Positions 54,562 through 63,178 of a stretch of 64,000 bases of DNA are shown here, one piece after another. The notes under the pieces were generated by a model. The model was given only the letters and a program-made list of their open reading frames with translations, made no database searches and had not been told where the DNA came from. Location of the stretch: the NCBI RefSeq assembly GCF_019797765.1, contig NZ_CP081862.1, positions 3,782,001 to 3,846,000 on the forward strand, written 5' to 3'. Position 1 is the stretch's first letter. The number at the start of each line of letters is the position of its first letter. A program made the translations under genes and the position numbers. This stretch comes from Cellulomonas sp. C5510 (GTDB lineage Bacteria > Actinomycetota > Actinomycetes > Actinomycetales > Cellulomonadaceae).

Positions 54562-54729
54562 TTCTCCACAGGCTGTGCACGGAGCCGTGGTGTCCGGCTT
54601 CATCCACAGGTTACGACCGACCACTGACACACAGCCCGCCGGGCGGCGACCCGCGGGACCTGCTGCGTCGTCCACAGGGACCCCTTCGTCGTCCCCAGTC
54701 CACCCACACCGGGGTCCACCTGTGGACGA
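54562..54729. other. Cluster of four DnaA-box-like nonamers
   Basis: TTCTCCACA (54562-54570), TCATCCACA (54600-54608), TCGTCCACA (54668-54676) and its complement TGTGGACGA (54721-54729). Three differ by one base from the actinobacterial TTGTCCACA box, one by two. They lie beside the NrdR boxes in the 538-base gap before the ThrE gene. No dnaA or dnaN is nearby, so an origin is unlikely; titration or regulation of nrd is possible. Confidence 0.4.
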
Positions 54730-54910
54730 CGCGCCGCGGACCTGCCGCGGACGTGATCCGCGTCCGGCGTGTCGCGCCCGCCGGCGTGTCGCGGGTCCCC
54801 GCCGACCCCCGCGCGACGCCCTCCACCCCCACCCCCGCACCCGTTCGGATCCCCCCGACCCGACACACCCGGCGTGTCCGCGCGAACGGATCCGATCACC
54901 ATCACAGCCA

Positions 54911-55037
54911 CCGGGGCGCCGGGTGCCGCGGTGCCCGAGTGCGGCGGCGCCGGAGCGCCGGAGCGCCAGAGGGCCAGAGGGCCGGGGTGCCGGGGTGCCG
55001 GGCGGCCGGGGCGCCGGGTGCCGCGGTGCCCGAGTGC
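54911..55037. repeat. 32-base direct repeats flanking 9-base degenerate units
   Basis: An identical 32-base sequence occurs at 54911-54942 and 55006-55037. Between them lie short degenerate units such as GCCGGAGCG, GCCAGAGGG and GCCGGGGTG in pairs. The segment ends 50 bases before the ThrE stop codon. No gene was seen in it. Confidence 0.75.
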
Positions 55038-55087
55038 CGCGGTGCCGGTGCCCACGTGCCCCGGGCCGCTCGTGCGCCGCGCGCGCG

Positions 55088-57127
55088 TCAGACCCGAGGC
55101 GCCTCAGGGTCGGCCGGCGTCTCCGGGGCGCCCGGGGCGTGGTCGGGGCCGTCCGCGGGGTACCGGTGGTCCGTCCGGGCCGCCGCGCGCGGTGCCACGG
55201 GTCCCTCGCCGCCGACGGGCACCCGCCGTCCCACGACGGCTGTGCCGGGCAGGCCGTCGCCGCCGCGCCGGTGCGGCAGGCCGGGCATCGCCCGCGACGC
55301 CGACAGCCCGAGCAGCACACCGAGGGCGATCCCGAGCATGGTGGCCGCCGTCGACACGAGGGTGGACAGCGCGCCGCTCCCGCCGTCGAGCAGGGTCGCG
55401 ACGCCGACCAGGCCGAGGGCACCGGGCACGAGCATCCAGAACGCCGGCAGGAACGACACGAGTGGCGACGGGCCGGACGGGAACCGCGCGACGGCGAGCG
55501 CCACGGGCGTCATGACGAGCGCGCCCACGAACGCCGACAGCACCCCGCCGAGCAGTGTCCCGCCGACCACCTGCGCCCCGTAGGCCACCGCGAGCACCAG
55601 GACGACCCAGCCGGTGGTCCGCGGCCGACCGCACCGGAACACGACGGTCCCGACGCCGAACAGCACGACGCCCGCCCACGGTGCGAGCGGCCCGAGCGGC
55701 TGGGACGACGCCGTGAGGTCCAGCTCGGGGACTCCGACGAGGGCTCCGGCACTGACGATCCCGCCGGCCAGGAGGGCGAGCTGCATGGTCCCGGCGGCGA
55801 GCCGCCCGCCGCCGGACAGCATCTGGCCGGCCGCGAGCTCGATCACCCCGGTGGTCAGGAGACCGCCGGGCAGGAACAGCGCGAGCGGCGCGACGACGGA
55901 CGGCAGCACGCCGAGCCCGGGCACGACGCGGGCGAGCAGGAGCACGGCGAGCGCCACCCCGAACGCCGCGGCGATCGTGAGCGCCACCTGGGGACCGCTG
56001 GACAGCGGCGGGACGGCGAGCTGCACCGCCCCGACGGCCACGCCCAGCCCGCCCGCCACGAGCAGGTCCACCCAGGACCCGCCCAGCAGCGCGGCGAGGC
56101 CGACGGACAGCAGCAGGTAGCCGGCGAGCCGGGCCACGGGCCCGAACGGCCGCGGCGCGACGCGCAGGTCCGCGATCCGGTCGACCAGCGCCCCCGGGGC
56201 CGCGGGTGCGGCGGCGTCCGCGGGCGCGGCGGCGTCGCGCAGCACGTCGGCCAGGTCGTCCACCTGGTACAGGTCGAGCGGACGGCGACCCGTCGACACC
56301 GCGGCGGTGGCGACCGTCGACCCCTGCGGCACCGACACCAGCAGCGCCGTGGGGAGCACGACCGTCTCCGCGCCGGGGACGCCGTGCGCCGCGGCGATGT
56401 CGTCGAGCGTCTCGGCGACCGAGGACACCGTGTGCCCGGCGTCGATCATCGCCTCGCCGGCGGTGACCATCAGGCGCAGGACATCCTCCGGGCCCGGGGC
56501 TCCGCCCGTGGGAGCCACCGACGGCGGCGAGGACGACGCGGAGCCCGCCGCCGGGCCGCGGTGTGCGGCAGCTGCGGCCGCCGCAGCCCGCCGGCGCGCC
56601 GAGAGCACCACGACCGCGACGGCCCCCGCCAGGACGACCGCCAGCGCGCCGAGCAGCTGCCCCCACGGCGTGGCGGCCGTCGTGACCGCGGGCGGCGTGG
56701 CGGGGCGCCGTCCGGGCGCGGGCTGCTCGTCGTCCGTCCCGGATCCTTCGGGGACGACGGACGTCGGCGAGGGCGAGGGCCCCGGCGACCCCGGCGTGCT
56801 CGGGCTTGGCTGCGGTGCGGGTGCCTGGGTCGGCGTCGGCGTCGCCTCCGGCTCCCCGGACGGGCTGGGGTCGGGCGTCGGCGCGGGCGCGGAGGTCGGC
56901 GCGGGGGTCGACGTGGGCTCGGGCGTCGGGACGGGCTCGGGTGCCGCGGCGTCGCCGCCCGACCCGCCGCCCGCGGCGGTACCGTCCGCCGTGCCGCCGG
57001 CGGCTCCGCTCCCGACCGCCGCACCGCCTCCTCCGTCGACGGTCGCCGCCGCTGCGGGCCCGGGCCCGAGCACCGTCAGGACCGCCACGAGCAGCGCGGC
57101 GCCCGCCGCCGGGGTCCTGCCTCGCAT
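55088..57127 (-). CDS. ThrE-family threonine/serine exporter with extracytoplasmic N-terminus
   Basis: 679 residues from ATG 57127. Order: signal-like segment (RTPAAGAALLVAVLTVLGPGPAAAA), about 150 residues of Gly/Ala then Pro/Thr/Ser-rich low-complexity linker (PTPEPTSTPAPTSAPAPTPD), a transmembrane helix (LLGALAVVLAGAVAVVVL), then the ThrE/DUF1212 domain with VLRLMVTAGEAMIDAGHTVSSVAETL and about ten helices. C-terminal residues are hydrophilic. ThrE exports threonine and serine driven by the proton gradient; classic ThrE lacks the signal peptide and long Pro/Thr linker. Monocistronic. Confidence 0.85.
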   Translation of the reverse strand: MRGRTPAAGAALLVAVLTVLGPGPAAAATVDGGGGAAVGSGAAGGTADGTAAGGGSGGDAAAPEPVPTPEPTSTPAPTSAPAPTPDPSPSGEPEATPTPTQAPAPQPSPSTPGSPGPSPSPTSVVPEGSGTDDEQPAPGRRPATPPAVTTAATPWGQLLGALAVVLAGAVAVVVLSARRRAAAAAAAAHRGPAAGSASSSPPSVAPTGGAPGPEDVLRLMVTAGEAMIDAGHTVSSVAETLDDIAAAHGVPGAETVVLPTALLVSVPQGSTVATAAVSTGRRPLDLYQVDDLADVLRDAAAPADAAAPAAPGALVDRIADLRVAPRPFGPVARLAGYLLLSVGLAALLGGSWVDLLVAGGLGVAVGAVQLAVPPLSSGPQVALTIAAAFGVALAVLLLARVVPGLGVLPSVVAPLALFLPGGLLTTGVIELAAGQMLSGGGRLAAGTMQLALLAGGIVSAGALVGVPELDLTASSQPLGPLAPWAGVVLFGVGTVVFRCGRPRTTGWVVLVLAVAYGAQVVGGTLLGGVLSAFVGALVMTPVALAVARFPSGPSPLVSFLPAFWMLVPGALGLVGVATLLDGGSGALSTLVSTAATMLGIALGVLLGLSASRAMPGLPHRRGGDGLPGTAVVGRRVPVGGEGPVAPRAAARTDHRYPADGPDHAPGAPETPADPEAPRV

Positions 57128-57206
57128 GGTGCCCGCCTCGTCCGTCCAGCCCGTCGCCTGCCACCGTAGGCGACCTCGCCCGGACCGCGCCGGGTGACGT
57201 CGCGCG

Positions 57207-57650
57207 TCAGCGCCCGGACGGCCGCCAGAGCACGATCGCCCCGCGCGCCCCGGCGGCTCGCGGGTCCTCGGCGGAGGCGGCGGACCGGCGCTGGCTGCGT
57301 CCGAGCGGTCCCATCGCCACAACGTCGCCGGAGGGGTGTGCGGTGAACACGCGCCGTCCGGGCTCGGCGAAGGCCCGCAGGTACTCGACCTGCCGGCGCA
57401 GCCGCTCGACCTCGGACTCGAGCTCGAGGATGCGCTTGATGCCGGCGAGGTTGACACCCTCCTCCTGGGAGAGCCGCTGCACCTCGCGCAGCGTGGCGAT
57501 GTCCCGCAGGGAGTACCGCCGCCCCCGGCCGCGCGTGCGACCGGGCTGCACGAGGCCGAGCCGGTCGTACTGCCGGAGGGTCTGCGGGTGCATGCCGGCG
57601 AGCTCGGCGGCGACCGAGATCACGTAGACCTGCGCGTCCTCCGAGACCAT
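57207..57650 (-). CDS. hspR: HspR heat-shock repressor (MerR family)
   Basis: 147 residues from ATG 57650, with GGAGG 8 bases upstream. MerR-type helix-turn-helix: YVISVAAELAGMHPQTLRQYDRLGLV, RGRGRRYSLRDIATLREVQRL, then a coiled-coil (ELESEVERLRRQVEYLRAF). These are diagnostic for HspR. The last 45 residues are less conserved. Final gene of dnaK-grpE-dnaJ-hspR; with DnaK as co-repressor it binds the two HAIR elements upstream of dnaK. Confidence 0.95.
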   Translation of the reverse strand: MVSEDAQVYVISVAAELAGMHPQTLRQYDRLGLVQPGRTRGRGRRYSLRDIATLREVQRLSQEEGVNLAGIKRILELESEVERLRRQVEYLRAFAEPGRRVFTAHPSGDVVAMGPLGRSQRRSAASAEDPRAAGARGAIVLWRPSGR

Positions 57651-57718
57651 CCCCACCACCTCCTGCCGTCGGGCGCCGGACACCGGGGACCGTCAGGCCC
57701 CGGGCGCCCGGCGGTGCC

Positions 57719-58723
57719 TCACTCCTGGGCGCGCGCCAGCAGCTCGGCGCGCGGGTCCTCGCCGGACGTCGCGATGCCGAACGCCTGCACGGCCTCCTTC
57801 GCGGCGGCGTTGAGCCGCTGCGGGACGACCACCTGCACGGTGACCAGCAGGTCTCCCGTGCCGGACGTCGTGGTGACGCCGCGACCCTTGACGCGCAGCG
57901 TGCGACCCGACGGCGTGCCGGCCGGGATCTTCAGCCGCACCGTGCCGCCGTCGAGCGTCGGCACGGGCACCTCGGCGCCGAGCGCGGCCTCGTCGAACGC
58001 GACCGGCAGCGTGACGCGCAGGTTGTTGCCGTCCAGCGCGAACACCGGGTGCGGCGTGACCCGCACGGTGACCTCGAGGTCGCCGGGGGGCGCCCCGTGC
58101 TCACCGGGCCGGCCCTTGCCGCGCAGCCGGATCTTCTGCCCGTCCCGGACGCCGGCGGGGATCCGCGCCTTGACGGTGCGGCCCTCGACGCCGAGCGCGA
58201 CGGTCGAGCCCTCGACGGCCTGCCGGAACGGCAGGGTGGTCACCGCGGACAGGTCGGCGCCGCGCCGCGCGGCGCGGGTCTGGCCGAAGCCTCCGCCGCC
58301 GCCGAACAGCCCGCCGAGCAGGTCCTCGAACCCGCCGGCACCGCCCGCACCGCCCGCGGCACCACCGCCGCCCTGCGGGAACCGCACGCGTGAGCCACCG
58401 CCGGTGAACACACCGCCGAACAGGTCCTCGAACCCGCCCGCCTGCGCGCTGCCGGGGTCGCCCGCACCCGCGCGGAACCGCGCGCCGCCGGCCATGGCCC
58501 TCAGCTGGTCGTACTGCTGCCGCTGCTCGGGGTCGGACAGCACGGCGTACGCCTCGCCGACCTCCTTGAACTTCGCCTCCGCGACCGCGTCCCCGGGGTT
58601 GTGGTCCGGGTGCATGGTGCGGGCGAGCTTGCGGTACGCCTTCTTGATCGCGGCCGCGTCGGCGTCCTTGGGGACGCCCAGCACGGCGTAGAAGTCCTTC
58701 TCCAGCCAGTCCTGCCCGCTCAC
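57719..58723 (-). CDS. dnaJ: DnaJ-type co-chaperone without zinc domain
   Basis: 334 residues from GTG 58723 (GGAGG 5-6 bases upstream). N-terminal J domain with HPD (DFYAVLGVPKD, TMHPDHNPGD), a Gly/Phe region containing two related modules GGFEDLFGGVF and GGFEDLLGGLFGG, then C-terminal domains I and II (VKARIPAGVRDGQKIRLRG, LKIPAGTPSGRTLRVKG). No CxxCxGxG repeats and no Cys anywhere, so it is a CbpA-like class B protein although it sits in the dnaK operon. Stimulates DnaK ATPase. Confidence 0.93.
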   Translation of the reverse strand: MSGQDWLEKDFYAVLGVPKDADAAAIKKAYRKLARTMHPDHNPGDAVAEAKFKEVGEAYAVLSDPEQRQQYDQLRAMAGGARFRAGAGDPGSAQAGGFEDLFGGVFTGGGSRVRFPQGGGGAAGGAGGAGGFEDLLGGLFGGGGGFGQTRAARRGADLSAVTTLPFRQAVEGSTVALGVEGRTVKARIPAGVRDGQKIRLRGKGRPGEHGAPPGDLEVTVRVTPHPVFALDGNNLRVTLPVAFDEAALGAEVPVPTLDGGTVRLKIPAGTPSGRTLRVKGRGVTTTSGTGDLLVTVQVVVPQRLNAAAKEAVQAFGIATSGEDPRAELLARAQE

Positions 58724-58826
58724 GACGCCTCCCTCCGCTCTGCTCCACCGGTCCTGGCCCGCGTCAGGGCCCGGGCCGGGCGGGACCCGGCCGCGCGGTC
58801 ACGCGGCCGGGCCCTCATCCTGCTCG

Positions 58827-59453
58827 TCACGCCTCCGGGTCGACGACCGCCACCCGGGCGGCGCGGATGATGCGCTCGCCCATGCGGTAGCCCGGCTGCA
58901 GCACCTGCTGCACGGTCGGCTCGGAGACGTCTGCCGAGTGCCCGTGCATGAGCGCCTCGTGCACCGTGGGGTCGAACGGCTCCCCGGCCGCGCCGTACCG
59001 CTCGATGCCGAACCGCCCGAGGGTGCCCTCGAGCTTCTCCGCGATCGACGCGAACGGCCCGACCAGGTCGCCGTGCTGGCGCGCCAGCTCGATGTCGTCG
59101 AGCACGCTGATGAGCGCCTCGGCGACGGACGCCACGCCCTGGTCGCGGGCCGTGAGGGCCTCGGACTTCGACCGCTTGACGTACGCCGAGTACTGCTGCT
59201 CGAGGTTGTAGTAGTCGGCGTTCCGGCGCTGGAGCTCGTCCAGCCGCTCGGCCGCCAGCTTCTGCGCCTCCACCAGCCCCTCCAGCATCACGGTCTCCTC
59301 GGCTGCGGTCGCGGCGTCCTCCGCCTCGGCCAGCACCGCCTCCTCGGGCGTCGGCTCGCGCAGCTCGCCCGTCTCCGGGTCGATGCGGCGCTTGTCGGTC
59401 ACGCGCGGGGCGTCCTCCGGGTCACGCCCCTGCGGGGTGGGCTCGTCCGTCAC
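58827..59453 (-). CDS. grpE: Nucleotide exchange factor GrpE
   Basis: 208 residues from GTG 59453 in a GTGA overlap with dnaK. A long acidic N-terminal coil ([40 protein letters not shown]) leads to the beta-wing with [37 protein letters not shown], the GrpE signature. It releases ADP from DnaK. Confidence 0.96.
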   Translation of the reverse strand: MTDEPTPQGRDPEDAPRVTDKRRIDPETGELREPTPEEAVLAEAEDAATAAEETVMLEGLVEAQKLAAERLDELQRRNADYYNLEQQYSAYVKRSKSEALTARDQGVASVAEALISVLDDIELARQHGDLVGPFASIAEKLEGTLGRFGIERYGAAGEPFDPTVHEALMHGHSADVSEPTVQQVLQPGYRMGERIIRAARVAVVDPEA

Positions 59454-61315
59454 TTCTTCTCGCTCTCGTCGTCGACGATCTCGGCGTCCACCACGTCGTC
59501 GTCCTGCGCCGACGCGCCGGAGCCCGCCGCGCCGTCCGCCGGGGCGTCGCCCGCGGGCGCCTGCTGGTTCGCCGAGTACAGCGCCTCGCCGATCTTCTGG
59601 CTGGCGGTCACCAGGGCCGCCTGCTTCGCGGTGACCTCGGCCAGGTCGTCGCCCTCGAGCGCCTTCTTCAGGTCGCCGACGGCGGACGTCACCTCGGTCT
59701 TCACGTCGTCGGACAGCTTGTCGTCGTTGTCGGCGAGCAGCTTCTCCGTGGAGTAGACGAGCTGCTCCGCGGAGTTGCGGGTCTCGGCCTCCTCGCGGCG
59801 CTTCTTGTCCTCGGCGGCGTGCGCCTCGGCCTCCTTGACCATGCGGTCGATCTCGTCCTTCGGCAGGCCGGAGCCGCCGGAGATCGTCATCGACTGCTCC
59901 TTGCCGGTGCCGCGGTCCTTGGCGGACACGTGCACGATGCCGTTCGCGTCGATGTCGAAGGTGACCTCGATCTGCGGGACGCCGCGCGGCGCCGGCGCGA
60001 TGCCGGTCAGCTCGAACGTGCCGAGCGGCTTGTTGTCCCGCGCGAACTCGCGCTCGCCCTGGAACACCTGGATCAGCACGGACGGCTGGTTGTCCTCGGC
60101 GGTCGAGAAGATCTCGCTGCGCTTGGTCGGGATGGCCGTGTTGCGCTCGATGAGCTTGGTCATCACGCCGCCCTTGGTCTCGATGCCGAGGGACAGCGGG
60201 GTCACGTCGATCAGGAGGACGTCCTTGCGGTCGCCCTTGATGACACCGGCCTGCAGCGCGGCACCGACGGCCACGACCTCGTCCGGGTTGACGCCCTTGT
60301 TGGGCTCCTTGCCGCCGGTCAGCTCGCGCACGACGTCGGCCACAGCCGGCATGCGGGTGGAGCCGCCGACGAGCACCACGTGGTCGATGTCCGAGACCTT
60401 GATGCCCGCGTCGCGGATGACCGCGTGGAACGGCGCCTTGGTCCGCTCGAGCAGGTCGGCCGTCATCTGCTGGAACTGCGCCCGGGTGAGCTTCTCGTCC
60501 AGGTGGATGGGGCCGTTCTCGCTCATCGAGAGGTACTGCAGGCTGATGTTGGTGCTGGTCGCGGACGACAGCTCCTTCTTGGCCTGCTCGGAGGCCTCGC
60601 GCAGGCGCTGGACGGCGATCTTGTCCTTGGACAGGTCGACACCGGTCGAGTTCTTGACCTGGCCGACCAGCCAGTCGACGATCCGGTTGTCCCAGTCGTC
60701 GCCGCCGAGGCGGTTGTCGCCGGAGGTCGCGCGGACCTCGATGGTCGAGAAGTCGTCGTCCTTGCCCACCTCGAGCAGGGAGACGTCGAACGTGCCGCCG
60801 CCGAGGTCGAAGACGAGGATCAGCTCGTCCTCCTTGCCCTTCTCCAGGCCGTAGGCCAGGGCCGCCGCGGTGGGCTCGTTGACGATGCGCAGGACGTTGA
60901 GGCCGGCGATCTGGCCCGCGTCCTTCGTCGCCTGGCGCTCGGCGTCGTTGAAGTAGGCCGGGACGGTGATGACCGCGTCGGTGACCGGCTCGCCCAGGTA
61001 CTCCTCGGCGTCGCGCTTCAGCTTGCCGAGCACGCGGGCGGAGATCTCCTGCGCGGTGTACGTCTTGTCGTCGATCTCGGTCGTCCAGTCCGTGCCCATG
61101 TGGCGCTTGACGGACGCGATGGTGCGGTCGACGTTCGTGACGGCCTGCCGCTTGGCGACCTCACCGACGAGGACCTCGCCGGTCTTGGAGAACGCGACGA
61201 CCGACGGGGTCGTGCGGGCGCCCTCCGCGTTGGCGATGACCGTGGGCTCCCCGCCCTCGAGGACGGCCACCACGGAGTTGGTGGTGCCCAGGTCGATGCC
61301 GACTGCTCGTGCCAT
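59450..61315 (-). CDS. dnaK: Chaperone DnaK (Hsp70)
   Basis: 621 residues from ATG 61315, with AAGGAG 8 bases upstream. ATPase motifs [36 protein letters not shown], and [13 protein letters not shown]; substrate-binding domain begins [20 protein letters not shown]; the tail [17 protein letters not shown] is typical. It folds and protects proteins and acts as co-repressor with HspR. Heads the dnaK-grpE-dnaJ-hspR operon behind two HAIR elements. Confidence 0.98.
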   Translation of the reverse strand: MARAVGIDLGTTNSVVAVLEGGEPTVIANAEGARTTPSVVAFSKTGEVLVGEVAKRQAVTNVDRTIASVKRHMGTDWTTEIDDKTYTAQEISARVLGKLKRDAEEYLGEPVTDAVITVPAYFNDAERQATKDAGQIAGLNVLRIVNEPTAAALAYGLEKGKEDELILVFDLGGGTFDVSLLEVGKDDDFSTIEVRATSGDNRLGGDDWDNRIVDWLVGQVKNSTGVDLSKDKIAVQRLREASEQAKKELSSATSTNISLQYLSMSENGPIHLDEKLTRAQFQQMTADLLERTKAPFHAVIRDAGIKVSDIDHVVLVGGSTRMPAVADVVRELTGGKEPNKGVNPDEVVAVGAALQAGVIKGDRKDVLLIDVTPLSLGIETKGGVMTKLIERNTAIPTKRSEIFSTAEDNQPSVLIQVFQGEREFARDNKPLGTFELTGIAPAPRGVPQIEVTFDIDANGIVHVSAKDRGTGKEQSMTISGGSGLPKDEIDRMVKEAEAHAAEDKKRREEAETRNSAEQLVYSTEKLLADNDDKLSDDVKTEVTSAVGDLKKALEGDDLAEVTAKQAALVTASQKIGEALYSANQQAPAGDAPADGAAGSGASAQDDDVVDAEIVDDESEKK

Positions 61316-61380
61316 GTCTGTCGCTCCTTCGTCGTGCTGCGTGGGTCCGGCGCCGCGCACCCCGGAGCGGGGCCGGTCGC

Positions 61381-61464
61381 CTTGAGCCTGCTGCGCTCAA
61401 GTCTGCGTCGCTCCGGGCGCTGTGGCAACTCGGCGCGGGCGAACTTGAGTCCATCTGGCTCAAC
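61381..61464. promoter_or_regulatory. Two HAIR elements (HspR operators)
   Basis: CTTGAG-N9-CTCAAG at 61381-61401, perfect in both arms, and CTTGAGT-N7-GCTCAAC at 61444-61464, with a mismatch at each end of the right arm. They match the HspR-associated inverted repeat CTTGAGT-N7-ACTCAAG and are 63 bases apart, 66-149 bases before the dnaK start. Confidence 0.92.
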
Positions 61465-61500
61465 CCTGGACGGCGGCGGAGCATTCCGCTGCCGCGGCAG

Positions 61501-61677
61501 ATGAGGGCCGACCAGGAAGGACGGCGTCGTCCCCCGGACCGGGCCTCGTCCGGAGACGTCGAGCTCGACCTCGAGGACCTGGTGGCCGGCGTCGTCCCAG
61601 CGCTCCGCGAGTGCGCGATCGCGATGGCCCTGTTCATCGACGAGATCAGGACTCCGACGGCACGGTGCCCCTCATGA
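61501..61677 (+). CDS. Possible small hypothetical protein
   Basis: 58 codons from ATG 61501. The stretch DVELDLEDLVAGVVPALREC followed by AIAMALFIDEIRTPTARCPS has strong third-position GC and an amphipathic-helix look. No ribosome site is visible and the first 17 residues are Arg-rich, so the start is uncertain. It occupies most of the gap between the HAIR region and the M15 peptidase, divergent from dnaK. It may be a remnant of a longer gene. Not recognised. Confidence 0.35.
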   Translation: MRADQEGRRRPPDRASSGDVELDLEDLVAGVVPALRECAIAMALFIDEIRTPTARCPS

Positions 61678-61736
61678 CGGACTGCATCCAGCGGCGTGGC
61701 GCGACGCTGGAGGGACCCGCCCCCGCTGGCGCGCGC

Positions 61737-62447
61737 TCAGCCGCGCAGCCGCGCCGCGACCTCCGCCACCACGTCCGGGTCCCCGACGATCTCCAGGTGC
61801 ATCTCGTCCGGCCGGTCGGCGTAGTCGCCGCCCCAGGCGACCGCGGGCGCGACGTCCGCGAGGATCGCCCGGATCGCCGCGACCTGCTCGTCCGTGAACG
61901 TGCCGCGCACGCCCAGCGGGTGCAGGGGGGCGTTGAGGTCGATGGCCGTGGCGGAGGCGTGGTTGGACAGCGTCGTCCCGCCGCGGACCGGGCGGTGGGC
62001 CCAGCCCCAGGAGGCGTCGGGGTCGACGGGCTCGACCTCGGCGTCGAACCGCTCCGCGACGTACCCGAGGACGGTGGCGACGTCGCCGCCCAGGACACGG
62101 CCCGTCACCCAGGGCAGCCGCACGAGGCGGGGGTCGTCGCCGGACGTGATCTCGGGCCAGCCGTTCTGCGACGTGCCGGCACTGCGGTCGCCTCCCGGCG
62201 CGAGGGCCTGGAGCGCGAGCGCCGCGGCGACGGCTACCGCCACGACTGCGAGCACCAGGGCGACGGCGTGCCGCCGGGGACGGGAGGGACGGGAGGGACG
62301 GGAGGCGCGGACTCGCCGGGCCGCGTGACCGGGGTGGGCCGGCCGGGACCCGGAGTCCGCGTACGCGGCCGGGTGGGCGTGGGGGGCCGGGTGGGCGCGG
62401 GGGGCCGGGAGGGCGTGAGGGGCGGGGGTGCCGGTCAGGGTCGTCAT
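61737..62447 (-). CDS. M15-type D,D-carboxypeptidase-like protein, membrane-anchored
   Basis: 236 residues from ATG 62447. The first 55 residues are His/Ala/Pro-rich with repeats (PAPRAHPAPHAHPAAY) and an Arg/Pro/Ser repeat (SRPSRPSRPRR), then one transmembrane helix (VALVLAVVAVAVAAALALQA). The extracellular domain has the zinc motifs SNHASATAIDLN (His, Asp) and DEMHLEI (His) of VanY/M15 peptidases. It probably trims or hydrolyses peptidoglycan stem peptides. A TAGCGT -10 ends 7 bases before the ATG, so the transcript may be leaderless. Confidence 0.85.
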   Translation of the reverse strand: MTTLTGTPAPHALPAPRAHPAPHAHPAAYADSGSRPAHPGHAARRVRASRPSRPSRPRRHAVALVLAVVAVAVAAALALQALAPGGDRSAGTSQNGWPEITSGDDPRLVRLPWVTGRVLGGDVATVLGYVAERFDAEVEPVDPDASWGWAHRPVRGGTTLSNHASATAIDLNAPLHPLGVRGTFTDEQVAAIRAILADVAPAVAWGGDYADRPDEMHLEIVGDPDVVAEVAARLRG

Positions 62448-62613
62448 GCCCTCGACGCTAGGAAGCGGCGACCCCCCGGGACATCGGCTCCCGGGCCGGT
62501 CCCGGCGGCCGCGCCGCACCACCGAAGGGTCCGGTCACGTCACCCCGCAGGGGGAGCCGGACCCGCCCGGACGACCGAGGGGATGCCGCCGGGGGTGGGT
62601 GCCGGGGGCGCGG

Positions 62614-63177
62614 TCACGGCGCCCGGGTCACCAGCGCGACCGCGCGCTCCACCTCGGCGATGCCGTGCGGCTCCGTGTCCAGCGCCCGGTGGATCGACAG
62701 GCCCTCGATGAGGGCGTCCAGCAGCCGGGCGGTCGGCGGGTCGAAGTGCCGCTCGAGCGCGGCGCGGCTGCGGGCCATCCAGGCGTGGGTCAGGCGCCGG
62801 TACCGGGGGTCGCGGGCGGCCAGCGTGTAGAGCTCGTGGGTGAGGACGAGCTCGCGGGGGTCGGTGAGCACGTCCGAGCCGATGAGGTGGACGACGGCGG
62901 CGCGCGCCTCGTCGAGGGTCGCGGCGCCCGCCATCGCGGCCTCGAACCGGTCGCTGACGCGCGTCGCGAACCGCTCGAACGCCTCGTGCAGCAAGGCGTC
63001 GACGTCGGCGAAGTGGTACGTGATCGACCCGAGCGGGACGTCCGCGGCGGCCGCGATGCGACGGGTCGAGGTGCCCGCGACGCCCTCCGCGCCGATGACC
63101 TCCAGGCACGTCTCGACGATGCGGTCGCGCCGGTCGGGGTCGTGCCGGCGCCTGCGGGGCTGCCCGGCGGCGGCCAC
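62614..63177 (-). CDS. TetR-family transcriptional regulator
   Basis: 187 residues from GTG 63177. N-terminal helix-turn-helix: RIVETCLEVIGAEGVAGTSTRRIAAAADVPLGSITYHFADVDALLHEAF, the TetR signature. The C-terminal ligand domain is helical and not recognisable. It begins 1 base after the stop of the acetyltransferase gene and is co-transcribed with it. A strong palindrome at the start of that gene (63786-63805) is the likely autoregulatory operator, also placed to control the divergent MFS transporter. Confidence 0.9.
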   Translation of the reverse strand: MAAAGQPRRRRHDPDRRDRIVETCLEVIGAEGVAGTSTRRIAAAADVPLGSITYHFADVDALLHEAFERFATRVSDRFEAAMAGAATLDEARAAVVHLIGSDVLTDPRELVLTHELYTLAARDPRYRRLTHAWMARSRAALERHFDPPTARLLDALIEGLSIHRALDTEPHGIAEVERAVALVTRAP

Positions 63178-63178
63178 C

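Noticed and set aside
54562..54729. Replication origin
   Set aside because: There are DnaA-box-like nonamers but no dnaA, dnaN, parAB or AT-rich unwinding region nearby.
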